DNA from: Sipunculus nudus
Lineage: Eukaryota > Annelida > Sipuncula > Golfingiida > Sipunculidae
DNA length: 64,000 nucleotides
Assembly: GCA_026874595.1 (NCBI GenBank)
Contig: CM049313.1
Coordinates: 61,058,659-61,122,658 of the forward strand
Reading direction: 5' to 3'
A program made the translations under genes and the position numbers. The notes beneath the pieces are model-generated. The model was not told the DNA's origin and did no database searches. It saw only the letters and a list, made by a program, of their open reading frames with translations. How positions within the stretch are numbered: position 1 is the first letter of the stretch; every line of letters begins with the position of its first letter. Of this stretch, positions 25,259 to 37,100 are shown in pieces.

Positions 25259-25384
25259 GTCTGTATGAGACATTTTTAAAAATATATACTTAATCACATT
25301 TCACATATATTACAATTAAGTATAAGATTATATTATGGGCTTATAAGGGACCATTCTGTTACTGTTTTTGGACTTATTGTGATG

Positions 25385-25690
25385 TTTTCCTGAGCACGTG
25401 GTAAGCGCGGGATTTTCCATGTTATCGCCTAGCTCGGATTCCGGCCTGTCTTGCGCTCCGTTGCGCGGGGCAGGATGGGAACGGGGCTGGGCTTCCCTGT
25501 GCGTTGCTTAAGCACCAAGTTAGAGGTAGCACCGTGATAGAGCGAATACTATGGCGACGTTAACAAACTGCCAAACGGGGCGCGAGCTCAGTTAGAAGCA
25601 GAGACTTTTGAGCTTTAGAGAGGTGCTAGGTTTAGTATTTATGTGACACGGACATAAGTTGTTATATTTTGGTACTTCACGTTTGGTGAG
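25385..25690 (+). promoter_or_regulatory. CpG-rich 5' leader of the LINE
   Basis: A sharp rise in CG dinucleotides (GTAAGCGCGGGA, TTGCGCTCCGTTGCGCGGGG, GGCGACGTTAAC, GGGGCGCGAGCTC) in an otherwise AT-rich setting, directly upstream of the endonuclease start. LINE leaders commonly hold the internal promoter; that role is inferred here. Confidence 0.45.
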
Positions 25691-25946
25691 TAATGTATTG
25701 TTGTATTTATGTCATTTGTATATGTTCAGTATTCCCAAATTATGTAAGTAAGCATGCATGTTATTACCAAAGACATGCTTCACTCTTGGAGATTGGAATG
25801 TTAATAACAGTGATTAAGATATTCAACTTAAAGTTAAATAACGAGAGATGTGTTGTTAGTGTAGTATATTATGTAGAGATTTTTGGTAATGTTATTTGTG
25901 GCAAATTGAAATTGTTAACGAACAGATTTAGTGCAATATTCTTCAG

Positions 25947-28900
25947 ATGGAGGATGTAAAAATACTTTCACTTAATGTTTGGGGGCTGCAGAATTACATG
26001 AAACGAAGACATTTATTTTATTGGCTACAGAAGAAACAACATAACATAATACTTTGACAAGAAACTCATAGTTCCTCCAACACTGCTTCGCAGTGGAAAG
26101 CTGAATGGGGACATTTGATGATTTTAAATCACGGAGATATGAATGCTCGCGGTGTTGCTATATTAATAAAAAAATAAATTATCTCATGGTATATATAATA
26201 TTTACATGGATAAGGATTGGAGAACCATCGTGTTGGACATAACTATTGGTAATTTACGTTTAAACTTATGCAATGTATATGCCCCAAACAGACCTAACCC
26301 TGAATTTTACATGAATTTATTCCATAAACTGGAAACAACTGATAATGAAACTAATATTATTGGAGGCGATTGGAACACTGTCATTAATACTAAACTAGAC
26401 AAAACTTCAATTACATATATTGGCTATAGTCGAGTTATCTCCACTCTACATGAGTGGATGGAGGAATTGGATCTGAGAGATCCCTGGCGTTATCTAAATC
26501 CAATTAAAAGACAATTTACCTGGTCCCTATTGAATCCCAATATACAGCCAGCAGAATAGATTTTTTTCTCATTTCCAGAATATTGACAAATTACACCAGA
26601 AGTGCTAAAATAACACATGGTTACAAAACTGACCATTCAGCAATAGATCTTTGCATTAAACTTTTCATAACAAACGTGGCCCAGGATTTTGGAAGTTAAA
26701 TCTGGCATAATTAAGAGATAAGGACTTAGTTGAAAATATAAAAAAATGTATCAAGGAAACTGTAGAAGAAAATAAGGAAGCTAATCCTAACTTGCTTTGG
26801 GATACAATCAAAATGTCAATACGAAGAACGTGTATCAGTCATGGTATTAATGAAAAAAAGAAAAGAAAATCAGAAATAGTCCTTCTAGAACAGGAAATAA
26901 ATAAAATGAAAAATCACCCTAATTACCCAAGTGCATTGCTTTGTCTGCAAATTAAAGAAGCTGAAGAAAAACTAAATAAATTTCTAGAGATTAAAACAAA
27001 AGGAGCGATTGTTCGGAGCAAAATAAGATGGTATGAAGAAGGAGAAAAATCTACAAAATACTTTCTGAACATGGAAAAACGAAACTAGAATAAGAAACTT
27101 ATAAGTAAATTGAATAATGATGGAAATATGATTTATGATCCAAATGAGATATTAAAAGCAGAGAGACACTATTTTGAAAAATTATTTACATCTGAACCTT
27201 CATATAGGCCACAAAAATTTAATACATTTATACATAAACACAATATGCAGGTCAGAAAAATTAAAAATGCAACAGGGAGTGGAAAGCTAACTGAAGCAGA
27301 ATTATTTCAAAGTATGAGATCTTTTAAAAACGGAAAATCACCAGGAAGTGATGGACTTCAAATAGAATTTTATAAAATATTTTGGCAGGACATAAAACCT
27401 TATTTCATGGATTCTGTACATTACTCTTTTGAGACAGGCTTATTACCAATAACACAAAGACAAGGTATTATCAGTTTATTACCAAAAAAAGGAAAAGATC
27501 TTCAATATTTGAAAAACTGGAGACCTCTTACTTTACTAAATTGCGATTATAAGATTATTTCAAAGTGCATATCAAATAGAATAAAAGCTGTAATTCCTGA
27601 TCTAATCAATGATGACCAAACCGGTTTTATTAGTGGACGCTACATAGGTGAGAATATTAATAAGGTAATTACATTGATAAGTAATATAAGTAACATGAAG
27701 CAAAAAGCTTTCCTACTGACAGTCAATTACGAAAAGGCTTTTGATTTTTTAGAATGGGACTATATATATAAATCCTTAGAAAATATGAACTTTGATGAAG
27801 TGACAATATCGATGATAAAGACAATGTATAATGATATCAGTAGTTGTATTATGAATAACGGATACAACTCCGGTTTCTTTAAGGTCTCTAGAGGAGTAAG
27901 ACAGGGTTGTCCACTGTCACCTTTATTATTTGTGTTGAGTATAGAATTACTAGCCAGTGTTATTAGAGCAGAAAGTAACATTAAAGGTATAGATTATCAA
28001 AGCAATTTATTTAAAATAGCTCAGTGTGCGGATGATACGATTCTATTTCTTAAAGATATTATCAGTATTAGTCATGTTATTAAGTTATTTCATGAATTTA
28101 GTCATGTATCAGGACTAAAAATTAATTTAGAAAAAACACATGTTATGCCAATGAGTACAGTAAAATACACTGAAAAGGATGAAGTTAGAAAATTGGGGCT
28201 TTCCTGGGTCAATCAGGTGAATATACTGGGAGTCATAATAACATCGTCATTACAAAATGTAATAAATTTGAACTATATCCCAAAAATAAATAAAATAAAA
28301 AGCATAATATCAGTCTTGACAGAGAGAAAGCTTACTCCAAAGGGGAAGATCACTATTATTAAATCATTCATAATGTCACAATTTATTTATTTACTATCTG
28401 TACTTCCAAGCCCACCGAAACATATTTTTGCACAAGTTGATAAAATGATATATAAATTTATATGGGGTAAAGGTAGAGAGTTAATAAAAAGAAATATCTT
28501 AATTGCACCAAAAGAAGAAGGTGGCCTGAGTATGAATCATTTATGTTCTCAAGATGCATCACTTAAAATTGCTTGGATAAAAAGGATACTATGTAAAGAA
28601 TCAGATAACTCATGGAGAAAGGTTGTTTTACATAATTTTAAAATGGGTGAACATTCATTTAAGTGTAACCTTGCAGATCAGGACAGAAAAGAAATATGTA
28701 GGAACTATATATGTTTTTGGGATGATGTGTTATCTGCCTGGTGTAAATACAATTATCATGTTCCAGTTGTGTATGATGATATAATACGGCAAGGGTTGTG
28801 GTTTAATTCTCATATCAGGATAAATAACAGAGTAGTTTTCTATAGGAAACTATTTGATGCTGGAGTGAAATATATTAAAGATATAGTCAGTACTTCACAG

Positions 28901-29704
28901 TCAGATTCAGTTTGGATGAGTTATCAAGAGTTTTGTGATAAGTATAATGTACATATTGATTTCCTTAGCTACCATGGACTATTAAGGGCAATTCCAGAAA
29001 CATGGGAAAGTACTATAAATAGTCACGATAGGCTCACAGCATTATCGCCAAGTATTAGTTTAGTGGATAGACTTATAACCAAAAAAGATGGCACAAAACA
29101 AGTGTATGCAGATATATTAAAGAAAATTTCAGAAAAACCATACAATACGATTTTAAAATGGAACAAAGAATTTAATGGTGAAATAGAAAATAAGATATTA
29201 AAAGGATTTGAAAATTTATATTCATCAACAATATCTAGTAAACTGCAATATTTTCAGTTTAGAATCCTGCACCGCAGAGTGACACTGAACCCTTTCTTGT
29301 TCAGGATTAAGAAAATAGATCATAATAAGTGTTCCTTCTGCAAATCTTGTGAAGAAACATTATTACACTTTTTCTGGAAATATGATTTCACGAAACTTTT
29401 GTGGAGAGATATATTGTTGGAGTTAAAGCAACATGGTTCAGTCAGTTCCACATACAGATGGTCTGTGGAGAATGTTATTTTAGGGTGCGATGATGATAAC
29501 TGGATGAACTTTTTAACATTGATGGTAAAGAGGTATTTATATATTACTAGATGTGGTAATGAAAAGCCAACGAAAGGGGGGGGGGGGGTTCAATATTTAA
29601 TTAAAGCTACATTGAATATTGAAAAAGAAATTGCAATAAAAAATGACAAGTTAAACCAACACCATATTAAGTGGGCACCAATACTGTGTATACTCGAAGA
29701 GTAA
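25947..29704 (+). pseudogene. LINE ORF2: apurinic endonuclease + reverse transcriptase, broken
   Basis: From ATG 25947 the frame starts MEDVKILSLNVWGLQ, the first endonuclease block. A TGA at 26055 and TAA at 26175 follow, then a shift into 26206-26559 (NLCNVYAPNRPNPEFY, GGDWNTVINTK). A TAG at 26557, further shifts (RIDFFLISR, KTDHSAIDL), another TAG at 27086, then 864 open codons at 27110-29704. The RT blocks are NWRPLTLLNCDYKIISKCIS, DDQTGFISGRYIGENI, GVRQGCPLSPLLFVLSIELL and ADDTILFLKD. Two catalytic positions are altered: motif A reads VNYEKAFD (N at 27725-27727 where L1 relatives have D), and motif C reads CADD (C at 28025-28027 where Y is usual). The C-terminal CSFC-x8-LHFFW zinc-knuckle region has Y in place of the last C. 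L1/Tx1-like is judged from block wording. Confidence 0.9.
29576..29588 (+). repeat. Poly-G run inside LINE ORF2
   Basis: A 13-base G run encodes PTKGGGGVQYL within the 864-codon frame. It keeps the frame open here, but a run like this changes length easily. Confidence 0.8.
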
Positions 29705-30329
29705 CTAAATATTTGTTTAATTTTATCAAAAAGGTAAACTTAGTTAAAAAGGATGCTGAAAATGATCGTATTATTGTGAAGGTTCAATATGTATTTGTTT
29801 TTATGTATGTGTGTATGTTGTATATTTTCTTTTTGTATAATAAAAAAAAAAAAAAAGATTATAGAAAATAAGGTATTATGTTTCCAGTATAAGTTTATTC
29901 TAAACGAGGTTTATATATAATATTTCATGGTTAACTCATAAATGGAACCAAAGTCTATAATTTATATTTGTTAATTTATTTGATTTGCAGTATGAAAAAA
30001 TTATTCTCTGAATAGAGTGGGGGATTATTACATTGACCACCCCCCCCCCCCCTTGCCAAAAAGTGGAACCCCCCCCCCTTATTGACGCCCCTGACGCCAA
30101 TATACTAAATCTAGAAAGACTGAAGGAGAAATTAATTTTCCTCGAATAAATATCATATCTTTGGTCAACACAATAATGTATCTACACCGTTACCTTTCAC
30201 TTTTAGCTACATGACTTAAAATGCATATGTGACTAATTTAATATTTTCAAGTGGTGTATTTCACCTGTTACCTTTATATAAAAAATCCAAAGTGTATACA
30301 TCAGTACATGGTATACATATTGCGGCAAG

Positions 30330-30365
30330 GGACTATGACTCTCTCTCTCTCTCTCTTTCTTTTTC

Positions 30366-30408
<43 letters not shown>
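30330..30408. repeat. (TC)n-(TG)n-(TA)n compound microsatellite
   Basis: Direct reading; it adjoins the hammerhead-like module that follows. Confidence 0.9.
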
Positions 30409-30409
<1 letters not shown>

Positions 30410-30600
30410 CAAAGTGATACACGTGTACATTAACGTTCAATACATCAAAGTGAAAGTGCTCTACCATGTAGCATTATTAATGTATAAAGTTAGTTTTACT
30501 TCATGTATTATAGATCTGTTTCGTGTACAGTTAGTTTTAGCTCTGTTTCGTGAGTACAGCTGAACAGCCGGCTCACTCTTCAGATAAAAACTGAAGTTTT
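30409..30600 (-). ncRNA. Decayed type I hammerhead-like ribozyme module
   Basis: On the minus strand, CTGAAGA (30583-30577), stem II GTGAG/CTCAC and GAAA (30549-30546) give a hammerhead core, and AGTTTT / AAAACT can form stem I. Stem III is damaged (CAGAGCTA instead of CAGATCTGTA). A second 3' half, CACGAAACAGATCTATAATAC, lies further along the minus strand, as if two units had been fused by deletion. The flank towards the microsatellite (CAATACATC, GTGCTCTACC) is shared with the locus at 55190-55240. Confidence 0.55.
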
Positions 30601-32210
30601 CAGATACGCGGGTGAAGCTCGACATAACAGGTAGGATTAATCTGGGGTTATAAGATTCGGTGAGGTTGTTGTCGGGCTTAGGAGGCTATTGTGTTGTGCT
30701 GGTTCCGTGGGGATTTGTGTGGTTACTTAACGTTACAAAGCTGATGCTTGGCCTTGTGTTTAAAAATGTGGACCGGCGCCCTATAATTTATGAACCGTTA
30801 CATCATCCGAATATGGCTGCGCCTTCCACCTGTTTACTTAATCTCAAGGTGAATCAATACGTCCGTGAATATTCATATTTACTGTATACCGAACTTTTTT
30901 CTCTCTGGAGATTATCCTTCAGTCGGGGTTGTCATTTTGTTGGTCTTTTATCGATTTCCACCTTGTTTGATGGGTCTGGCTGAGGGATCGGTGATATAAG
31001 GCTATTTTATGTGACTAAATGCATGGCCGTTATTGACACAGGCTGCGTACCTTAGAGACTTGCTTGTATCCAGCTCTGCCTCTCATGAACAATTTAACAT
31101 GTGTGTCCATTTTCCGGGAATTAGGAACATTTTCGACTTGCTCGGGGTTCGAAAAATTTTATTTGTCATTTATGATGATGAATATACGGTAATATGGTGT
31201 TATCTCTATATGACAAAACTGAGAGGGTTAGTTTTCGGGTACAATTTACAATACCATATAGGGTTTTACATGGAGTCATTTTTGGGATTCAAGGATATAC
31301 TGGTTTCTGCCTTTTTTATTCACTCCTTGAACCCCTTGTTTTGGTAGAGTATATGAAGGGAAAATATTTTTATGGGTAAAAACTATTTTATTTCTGTCGG
31401 ATCTGTCTAAATAGGAAAATTCAGTAAAATAAAATAATAGAAGTGATAAAAGTATACAATATGCAATTAACCTGTACTAATAATATGCACATTTATAACA
31501 TAAGGTCATGCAGTTAGCAGTAACCAACAGACACACGGCGAAACAGTGAAATATGAAGGGACATATATTAATTCTCTGCTGCATGTTCTGCGATTCCATT
31601 TTTTTATTATCTAAATAATATACATCAATAGAGACCTAAAGTTTGGGAACAAAGTTAACTTTAATGAATATGATCCCGAGAAACATTAATCTTAAAATAG
31701 CCGATATGTGGGAAATATTTCAATCTGAGTGCTCTTATTATTTTATAGGTTTGTTTAACAACTCAAATAGTATAATATTTGCATGATATTTGCTATCAAG
31801 CAATAGTTCTTGGTTTTGCCCATTTGTATTTTTCTTGTGCCAAAAAAGAAAATGCATTGGTTAAAACCTCTAGCCCCAGCGGTTGTATAGTTGATAGACA
31901 GAGCGGGCAGTGAGGCATACGTTAGAATCCAATAAAATAAAATGCTCCCTATTCCGTTTTATATTTCTTACGTGCCTTCGCCTCCGGAGGTGTTTGCTCT
32001 CAACTTAGTGCTCTCTAGCGATGATTAGTATTTATACTTTGCAGGTATTGCATACGTTTGGCCAATATCTATGAATAAATGTGTAGAGGATGACATTTAT
32101 TGCTTTATCGAAGTGTTGAGCAAAGTTGTTATTGAAAGCATCAACGTTTATCACTGCATGGAGAGGATGAAGTATTTCTTATCCGCCACTGTTCTCACAA
32201 CAAGCCTTAA
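30601..32210. other. Unannotated region
   Basis: CpGs are more frequent at 30600-30830. A donor-like ACAG|GTAGGA sits near 30631 and an ATGGCTGCGCC word near 30812, followed by a donor-like AAG|GTGAAT, which would fit a short first exon; nothing confirms this. The rest (31050-32200) is AT-rich with no recognisable feature. Confidence 0.25.
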
Positions 32211-32214
32211 GCCT

Positions 32215-32765
32215 AAGTCACATTACCGGCCGAGCTCCGGTGGATTTTTTAAAATCAGCCGAGCAACGAGCTCCTCGCCCATTTTAAAAAATCCGACCGA
32301 CAGCCGTCGATTTTTATTGATTGTGGTCACATTAGTATCCAGGCCTGGACGGATCTACAGTTTTTTCTGCACCTGAAATGTGAAGGGGTTCGACAGGACG
32401 TCATTGGAAGCACGTCCGAGCCTCCTCCGAACATCGTTCGGAACTCATACGATGCTCTTTAACTCGACCGAATTCCTGAGCAGTGGTCGGTCCGACGAGT
32501 TTCGACCTGTCATCGGTGTCCTGCTGGAGTTCACCCGACTGACGACTTCGGACGATTCCAAAGATCTTCTAGCGGTGCTCGCTTGAGGCCCCGTCGATCT
32601 CTTCCCGTGCTGCTACCGAGCAAAACTTTCGCCCAATTTCCAGCGAGTCCTCGTCGCTCTTTACCTCTGCGCTAAAGAGCGACCAGCTCCCAACGAGCTG
32701 TTAAAAACTGACGAGGCTCGTAAAAAAAAGTCCGCCCGATTTTCAGATGAGTAAATTTCCTGTCT
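32215..32765. repeat. GC-rich MITE-like block with CGAGC / CCGACGA words
   Basis: The block starts near GTCACATTACCGGCCGAGC. It is tiled with short quasi-repeats (CCGAGC, CGAGCTCC, CCGACGAG, TCGTTCGG, GACCAGCTC, GACGAGGCTCG) in both orientations at about 10-20 base spacing, similar in design to the GCATTC field of the Harbinger-like element. The open frame at 32380-32586 is a shadow of this. Ends and class are not determined. Confidence 0.4.
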
Positions 32766-33792
32766 AGTCGGCTCAATAAGTCGATTTCTATTTTTTTTAA
32801 TCTCCAAATGGTTGGCACGCTGAATCCCGCATGACGAACAAACCTCGTCTCACGCGGTTACTTTCGCAATAAATGAGCGCTACATGTGACAGCTGGACTG
32901 GAAAATTTCAAGCCGTAAATTTTTCCCTCTTATCAAGGAAGGGTATACATTTTTCTTTATAACGGCTGATTAATTTCAGTTGTAGGCTCAGACGGGGCGA
33001 AGCGTATTAGCTTAACACTGAACGATTGCATGCCCACTGTCTGATAAGCATCTGTCGAGCAACAGATATATTGCGTGAATATATTCTTTTATTCATTGCG
33101 TAAATGTAGATATCAATAACCCATGAATTGCTAACATTTTCATTCGCATTCCACAAATTCAAATACCCCAGGATATGCGTATTACACAAAACGACGAAAT
33201 TTTAAGCCCACGATATTATCTGAAGCTACAGTATTTATTTTACAGCAAAAATGGGCTCTTAGTTCGCATGAAAAATGTCTATAATTTCACAAAGCAAACT
33301 CCCAGTGTCAAATTAAAAAAAAGCAAAAATATACTTTTGTACACAACTTATTTTTTTTTCATTTCAGATGCCCTGGCAGCTTTAATAATTTAATTTAATG
33401 GATTGTAATAAAAAAAGCTAATTTTGTTGTATTTGGATTATCCCAAAGTAATTTCTGGTGTATACTACCGCAACAGTCCAATATCTGCAGCCATTATACA
33501 AAGTATACAACATCAGCTGAACTAAGTGACGCCATGGTTATTCGTCGTTAATGTCGTCTTGTATAAAAATGTTGTATTTGTCAAAGCATGGGTTATAATG
33601 AGCCATGTGTTCTAGACTGTTCCTATCTGTAAAATATTAAATAAATTTCTATATTTTTCTGAGAAAAACTGAAGTGAACAAAATCCTTCCATAACGATCA
33701 AATGGACTAATGAAAAATCTAAATAAATCTAAATGAATAATTTCTTTCGGATATAATCAGACAAATATTGCAAAGCGAGAAAACCCTCGTGT

Positions 33793-33804
33793 TGACGTAC
33801 GTCA
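33793..33804. promoter_or_regulatory. CRE-type palindrome TGACGTACGTCA
   Basis: A perfect 12-base palindrome made of two TGACGT half-sites, the CREB/ATF half-site. Binding is inferred. Confidence 0.3.
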
Positions 33805-33865
33805 TGATTTATTACCTCGCGGGCACAAAGTATTTGTTGGTCGGATTATTAATGGTGTAGTAACA

Positions 33866-33879
33866 GTCGCCATGGTAAC
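33866..33879. promoter_or_regulatory. RFX X-box-like site
   Basis: GTCGCCATGGTAAC differs at one base from the RFX X-box form GTTGCCATGGTAAC. It lies 62 bases from the CRE-type palindrome. A weaker CCATGGTTA half is at 33530-33538. No adjacent gene is proven. Confidence 0.35.
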
Positions 33880-34117
33880 CAAACACCAGTAGGTAACAAT
33901 ACATTATGCGAGAAAATATAAATATACTTACTTGCATTACACTGTGCAATTTTTCATGACGCTTGACAGAGACATATATGGTTGTTTTAGGAAGGTGTCG
34001 GTTTGTATTGACAAGATATATTTCAAGCTAAAATCTGCATGGAAATATAATAATATTCGCTTAATAAGAATAAAAAATGCACCGATCTCTCGTGTCGCAT
34101 CGTTTTCTTCCCTATGA

Positions 34118-37100
34118 TTATGTGTATCTCTTAAAGGAGCCCATTCACCTGCCTTTTGAAAAAGAATTTTTGTGATTTCTGGCTTCCTCAGTATATGTCA
34201 ATGATCTAAGGAGAAGTTTGGTTGTGAAAAGTTCGTATAACGCCTTTCTGGAGGCGTGTCCATATTAACATTCATGTAATAATTGGCAGTGGGCATAATA
34301 GGGAGTGGTGTGCTACAAAGTTGAATCGGATGAGAAATGATGTGTGTAAGCGCAGACAGTCGATGTCTGAGAAAATCCACTGTGATTTCTCTGTAACGAA
34401 CTTCAGAGCGAGTATCACATTTTGCCTATGGACTGGTAATCTGGCGATTTTACCTGTTATGAGCGCTTTCAAGAACAAGATCGAGGTCTTTATTTCACCG
34501 CGTAACTGTGGAGGTACTGGATCTCGCTGTATGGAAGCATATTCCATACATATACCTAGAGCTGGATTATTCCAGGAGACATCAGCTGTGGAAGACATTT
34601 ATTCTAAGTCAAGATAGAATCGTCTGTGCGCTAAAAAGTGAGTGCTGCGTGAACTCTGTCTTGAGAGTACACCAACGAGGGATTTTTCGTGGTTTGAGCT
34701 CCGTGTAAATGTGAATGGATTGATTGTACTATGTAAACAGCGCGAGAGAGCAGGGAGACGACCAGTGTAACATTCCGAATTCACGTGTGCAACATGGTCA
34801 TATGATCAGGAAAAGTGTGAACAAAAGGACTGCTCTGTGTAGTGTGCCTAATGGACTTGATGCTTATTTCTGTGTTGATTATCGGACGTTAGTAACCATC
34901 AATGCTTGTACATATGGAGCGCCTGTCCAGAGAATGTCAGTGTCTCCTTTCTTTAATATATTGATTTGTTTTGTTAACATATGTCTTATTCAGTTTTTGG
35001 AGTGTACTTATGTGAGTGTAACAGCCATTTGGATTGACTTTTTTAAAAACCTGGTTGTTCACATCTTGTGAACACCAGATTTAAGCATATTTCCATTTTG
35101 GTAGTGTGAAATGCGAAGAAATTCAATCATTTATAAGTGTCTGACGTATCACAATTAAAGATTAAATGTTTTCACATTTGATGTTTTTGAGCCTTTATAC
35201 AGAATTTTGAAATATTCTGTTTGATTCGCAAACTCCGAAAGCGGCAGTACAGGAAGAATATGTTAAGAAAATGTTCCTTTTGTGGTGGAATATTAGCCTT
35301 ATTTAATCGGACTCCATATTATTAGACCTTGTTGTTTATTAATCCGATGTCCATGCAGCTTAACAAGATCAGCCACGGTTCATGCCGTTGCTGTCCCCCC
35401 CAAAAAAAACACAGTATAGGTTATACATGTACATCATTGATACAGCTTATGCATAAGTGTTCCATAGTTTCGATGACTTAAAAATGAGTCCTCATAATCA
35501 AACAGTTTCTCCCCTTTTTGTAAAAACCAATTCGAATTTAGTGGTGAGCGAGAATCGTTTACAGTACACAGTACACAATATTATATCTGCTGCCACGCTG
35601 ACTCAGGGGACTTAAAGCAAGAATTTTGTTACATTTTGTTTTAAACGGCTAGCTTTGAACAGTGACCCGCTGGTCAGGAGTAATTGTATAACACCTAATA
35701 CCTTAGGCTATTTGGCCATTACTTATGAATGGATGCATGAATATGCTGAGGCTTATATATCGACGAAACTCGGAGTCAATGTATTATAGGGACTAATAGT
35801 TACATAGCATGAGTTCGATTAAATCGCTTTATTCTTGACCATTTTTTTTTATTCTACAGGATAAGCACGAAGTAATGAACGTTTATCCTGTAGGGCAACC
35901 AAAGAGATGGTGTTACTTTGCATGCAAGTTTCTTGCAAAAAAGCTAGCTGTCATGCAAGTAAATTTAAACGTACATACAGAACAAAAGCAAAGTTCGTCG
36001 CGTGTGGGACAATTAAACCTGCTTAAGTATAATTAATTAATTTTGTATACTTTGGATTGATCATGGGCAATAAATTATGTGTTAACAGAGAGTTAGATTT
36101 TTCCATTGTGTTCTGCGCTTATACGCAACATGCAGCGTGCTTTGATCTGTTATGACTTTGAACTGAAATACGGCGAGAATGTTATGGTTTAGAGGTTTGG
36201 TATATTACCATCAACAACATTTCAATAGAGGAATTCGATCATAGAGAATTCGTGAAATCCCTTTCAAACAGTTCTTTTACAGAGTAGACGTAACATTTAT
36301 GCTGCGACCTGACCAACCATCTGAGTTGATAAGGAGGGCCAGGATTTCTTTGTGTGTGTGGGAATGTGTGTGTGGATGGGGGGGGGGGGGGTTGCTGGGG
36401 ACTGATCTATGAAAACGGCCAACAATAGGTCTACGTTTGAAGAATAAAGACACGTATTACGGCTACTAGGAACCATTTGACGGTTGCGTACATCTCGTTA
36501 ATTATGGATTTGGGCAGATTTTACGAAGATTTGAAAAAAATATATACAAATTTTAAATTTTGCGTGGGTGATATTGATTATGCCAGATTTTCGGACAATT
36601 TGTCTAACCTGTTTCAATTATGATCTCTCAGGTGAATTTATAATCGATCTGATCAATAAATCAAACGTTGTCATTTTAAAATCCACCTGATCAATAAATC
36701 GAAAATTTTCGTTTACATATATTGATCTGCAATAGCAAAGGTATGAAAAATTGTATGCCTGCATGCACATCACTAGTAGGGTTAGTAAGCACATTGGTTA
36801 TACTGTGATAATAGGATCCGTAATGTTCACGAAAAAATACCAAGTTTTAGTTCTTTTGATTCGCTATATAACGTCTCACAACTGATAAACTCAGCCATAA
36901 AGAGTCGATTTCTTTATCTTAACGTAATTATGCGATTTATCATTGTTAATAACTAACTGTAACAGAAAATGGTATATATAGTCAAGCCTCTCCCGAAGGC
37001 TTATACAGTGCACTTCCACTGGCGCATGTGAAACGTCAGTGTCACGTGCTTCGTGTAGACTTCGTCACTTGACACTTGATTCTTATAAGGAATGTGTTAT

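Larger units (their letters stand above)
25333..29854 (+). mobile_element. L1/Tx1-like LINE with 9-bp target duplication and poly-A tail
   Basis: The element ends in a run of 13 or more A at about 29842-29856. AAGATTATA occurs just before it (25324-25332) and after the tail (29855-29863). About 610 bp of 5' sequence precede the endonuclease-RT frame and include a CpG-rich block at 25385-25620, a plausible internal promoter. No ORF1 is apparent in that leader. The protein frame is broken by several lesions, so this copy is inactive. Confidence 0.85.
25131..30093. mobile_element. hAT-type MITE (poly-G family) split by a LINE
   Basis: The left end CAGTGGCGTCAATTTATC and the reversed right end CAGGGGCGTCAATAAGG match over the first 13 bases with one difference. 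Eight-base flanks ACGCAAAT (25123-25130) and ACGCCAAT (30094-30101) agree at 7 of 8, as expected for a hAT target duplication. Long G/C runs lie just inside both ends (about 25165-25181; 30042-30055, 30069-30078). Removing the LINE leaves about 440 bp of MITE. Confidence 0.8.

Noticed and set aside
34272-34617. Opposed frames of 98 and 108 codons
   Set aside because: They overlap on both strands and neither has recognisable motifs or splice sites.
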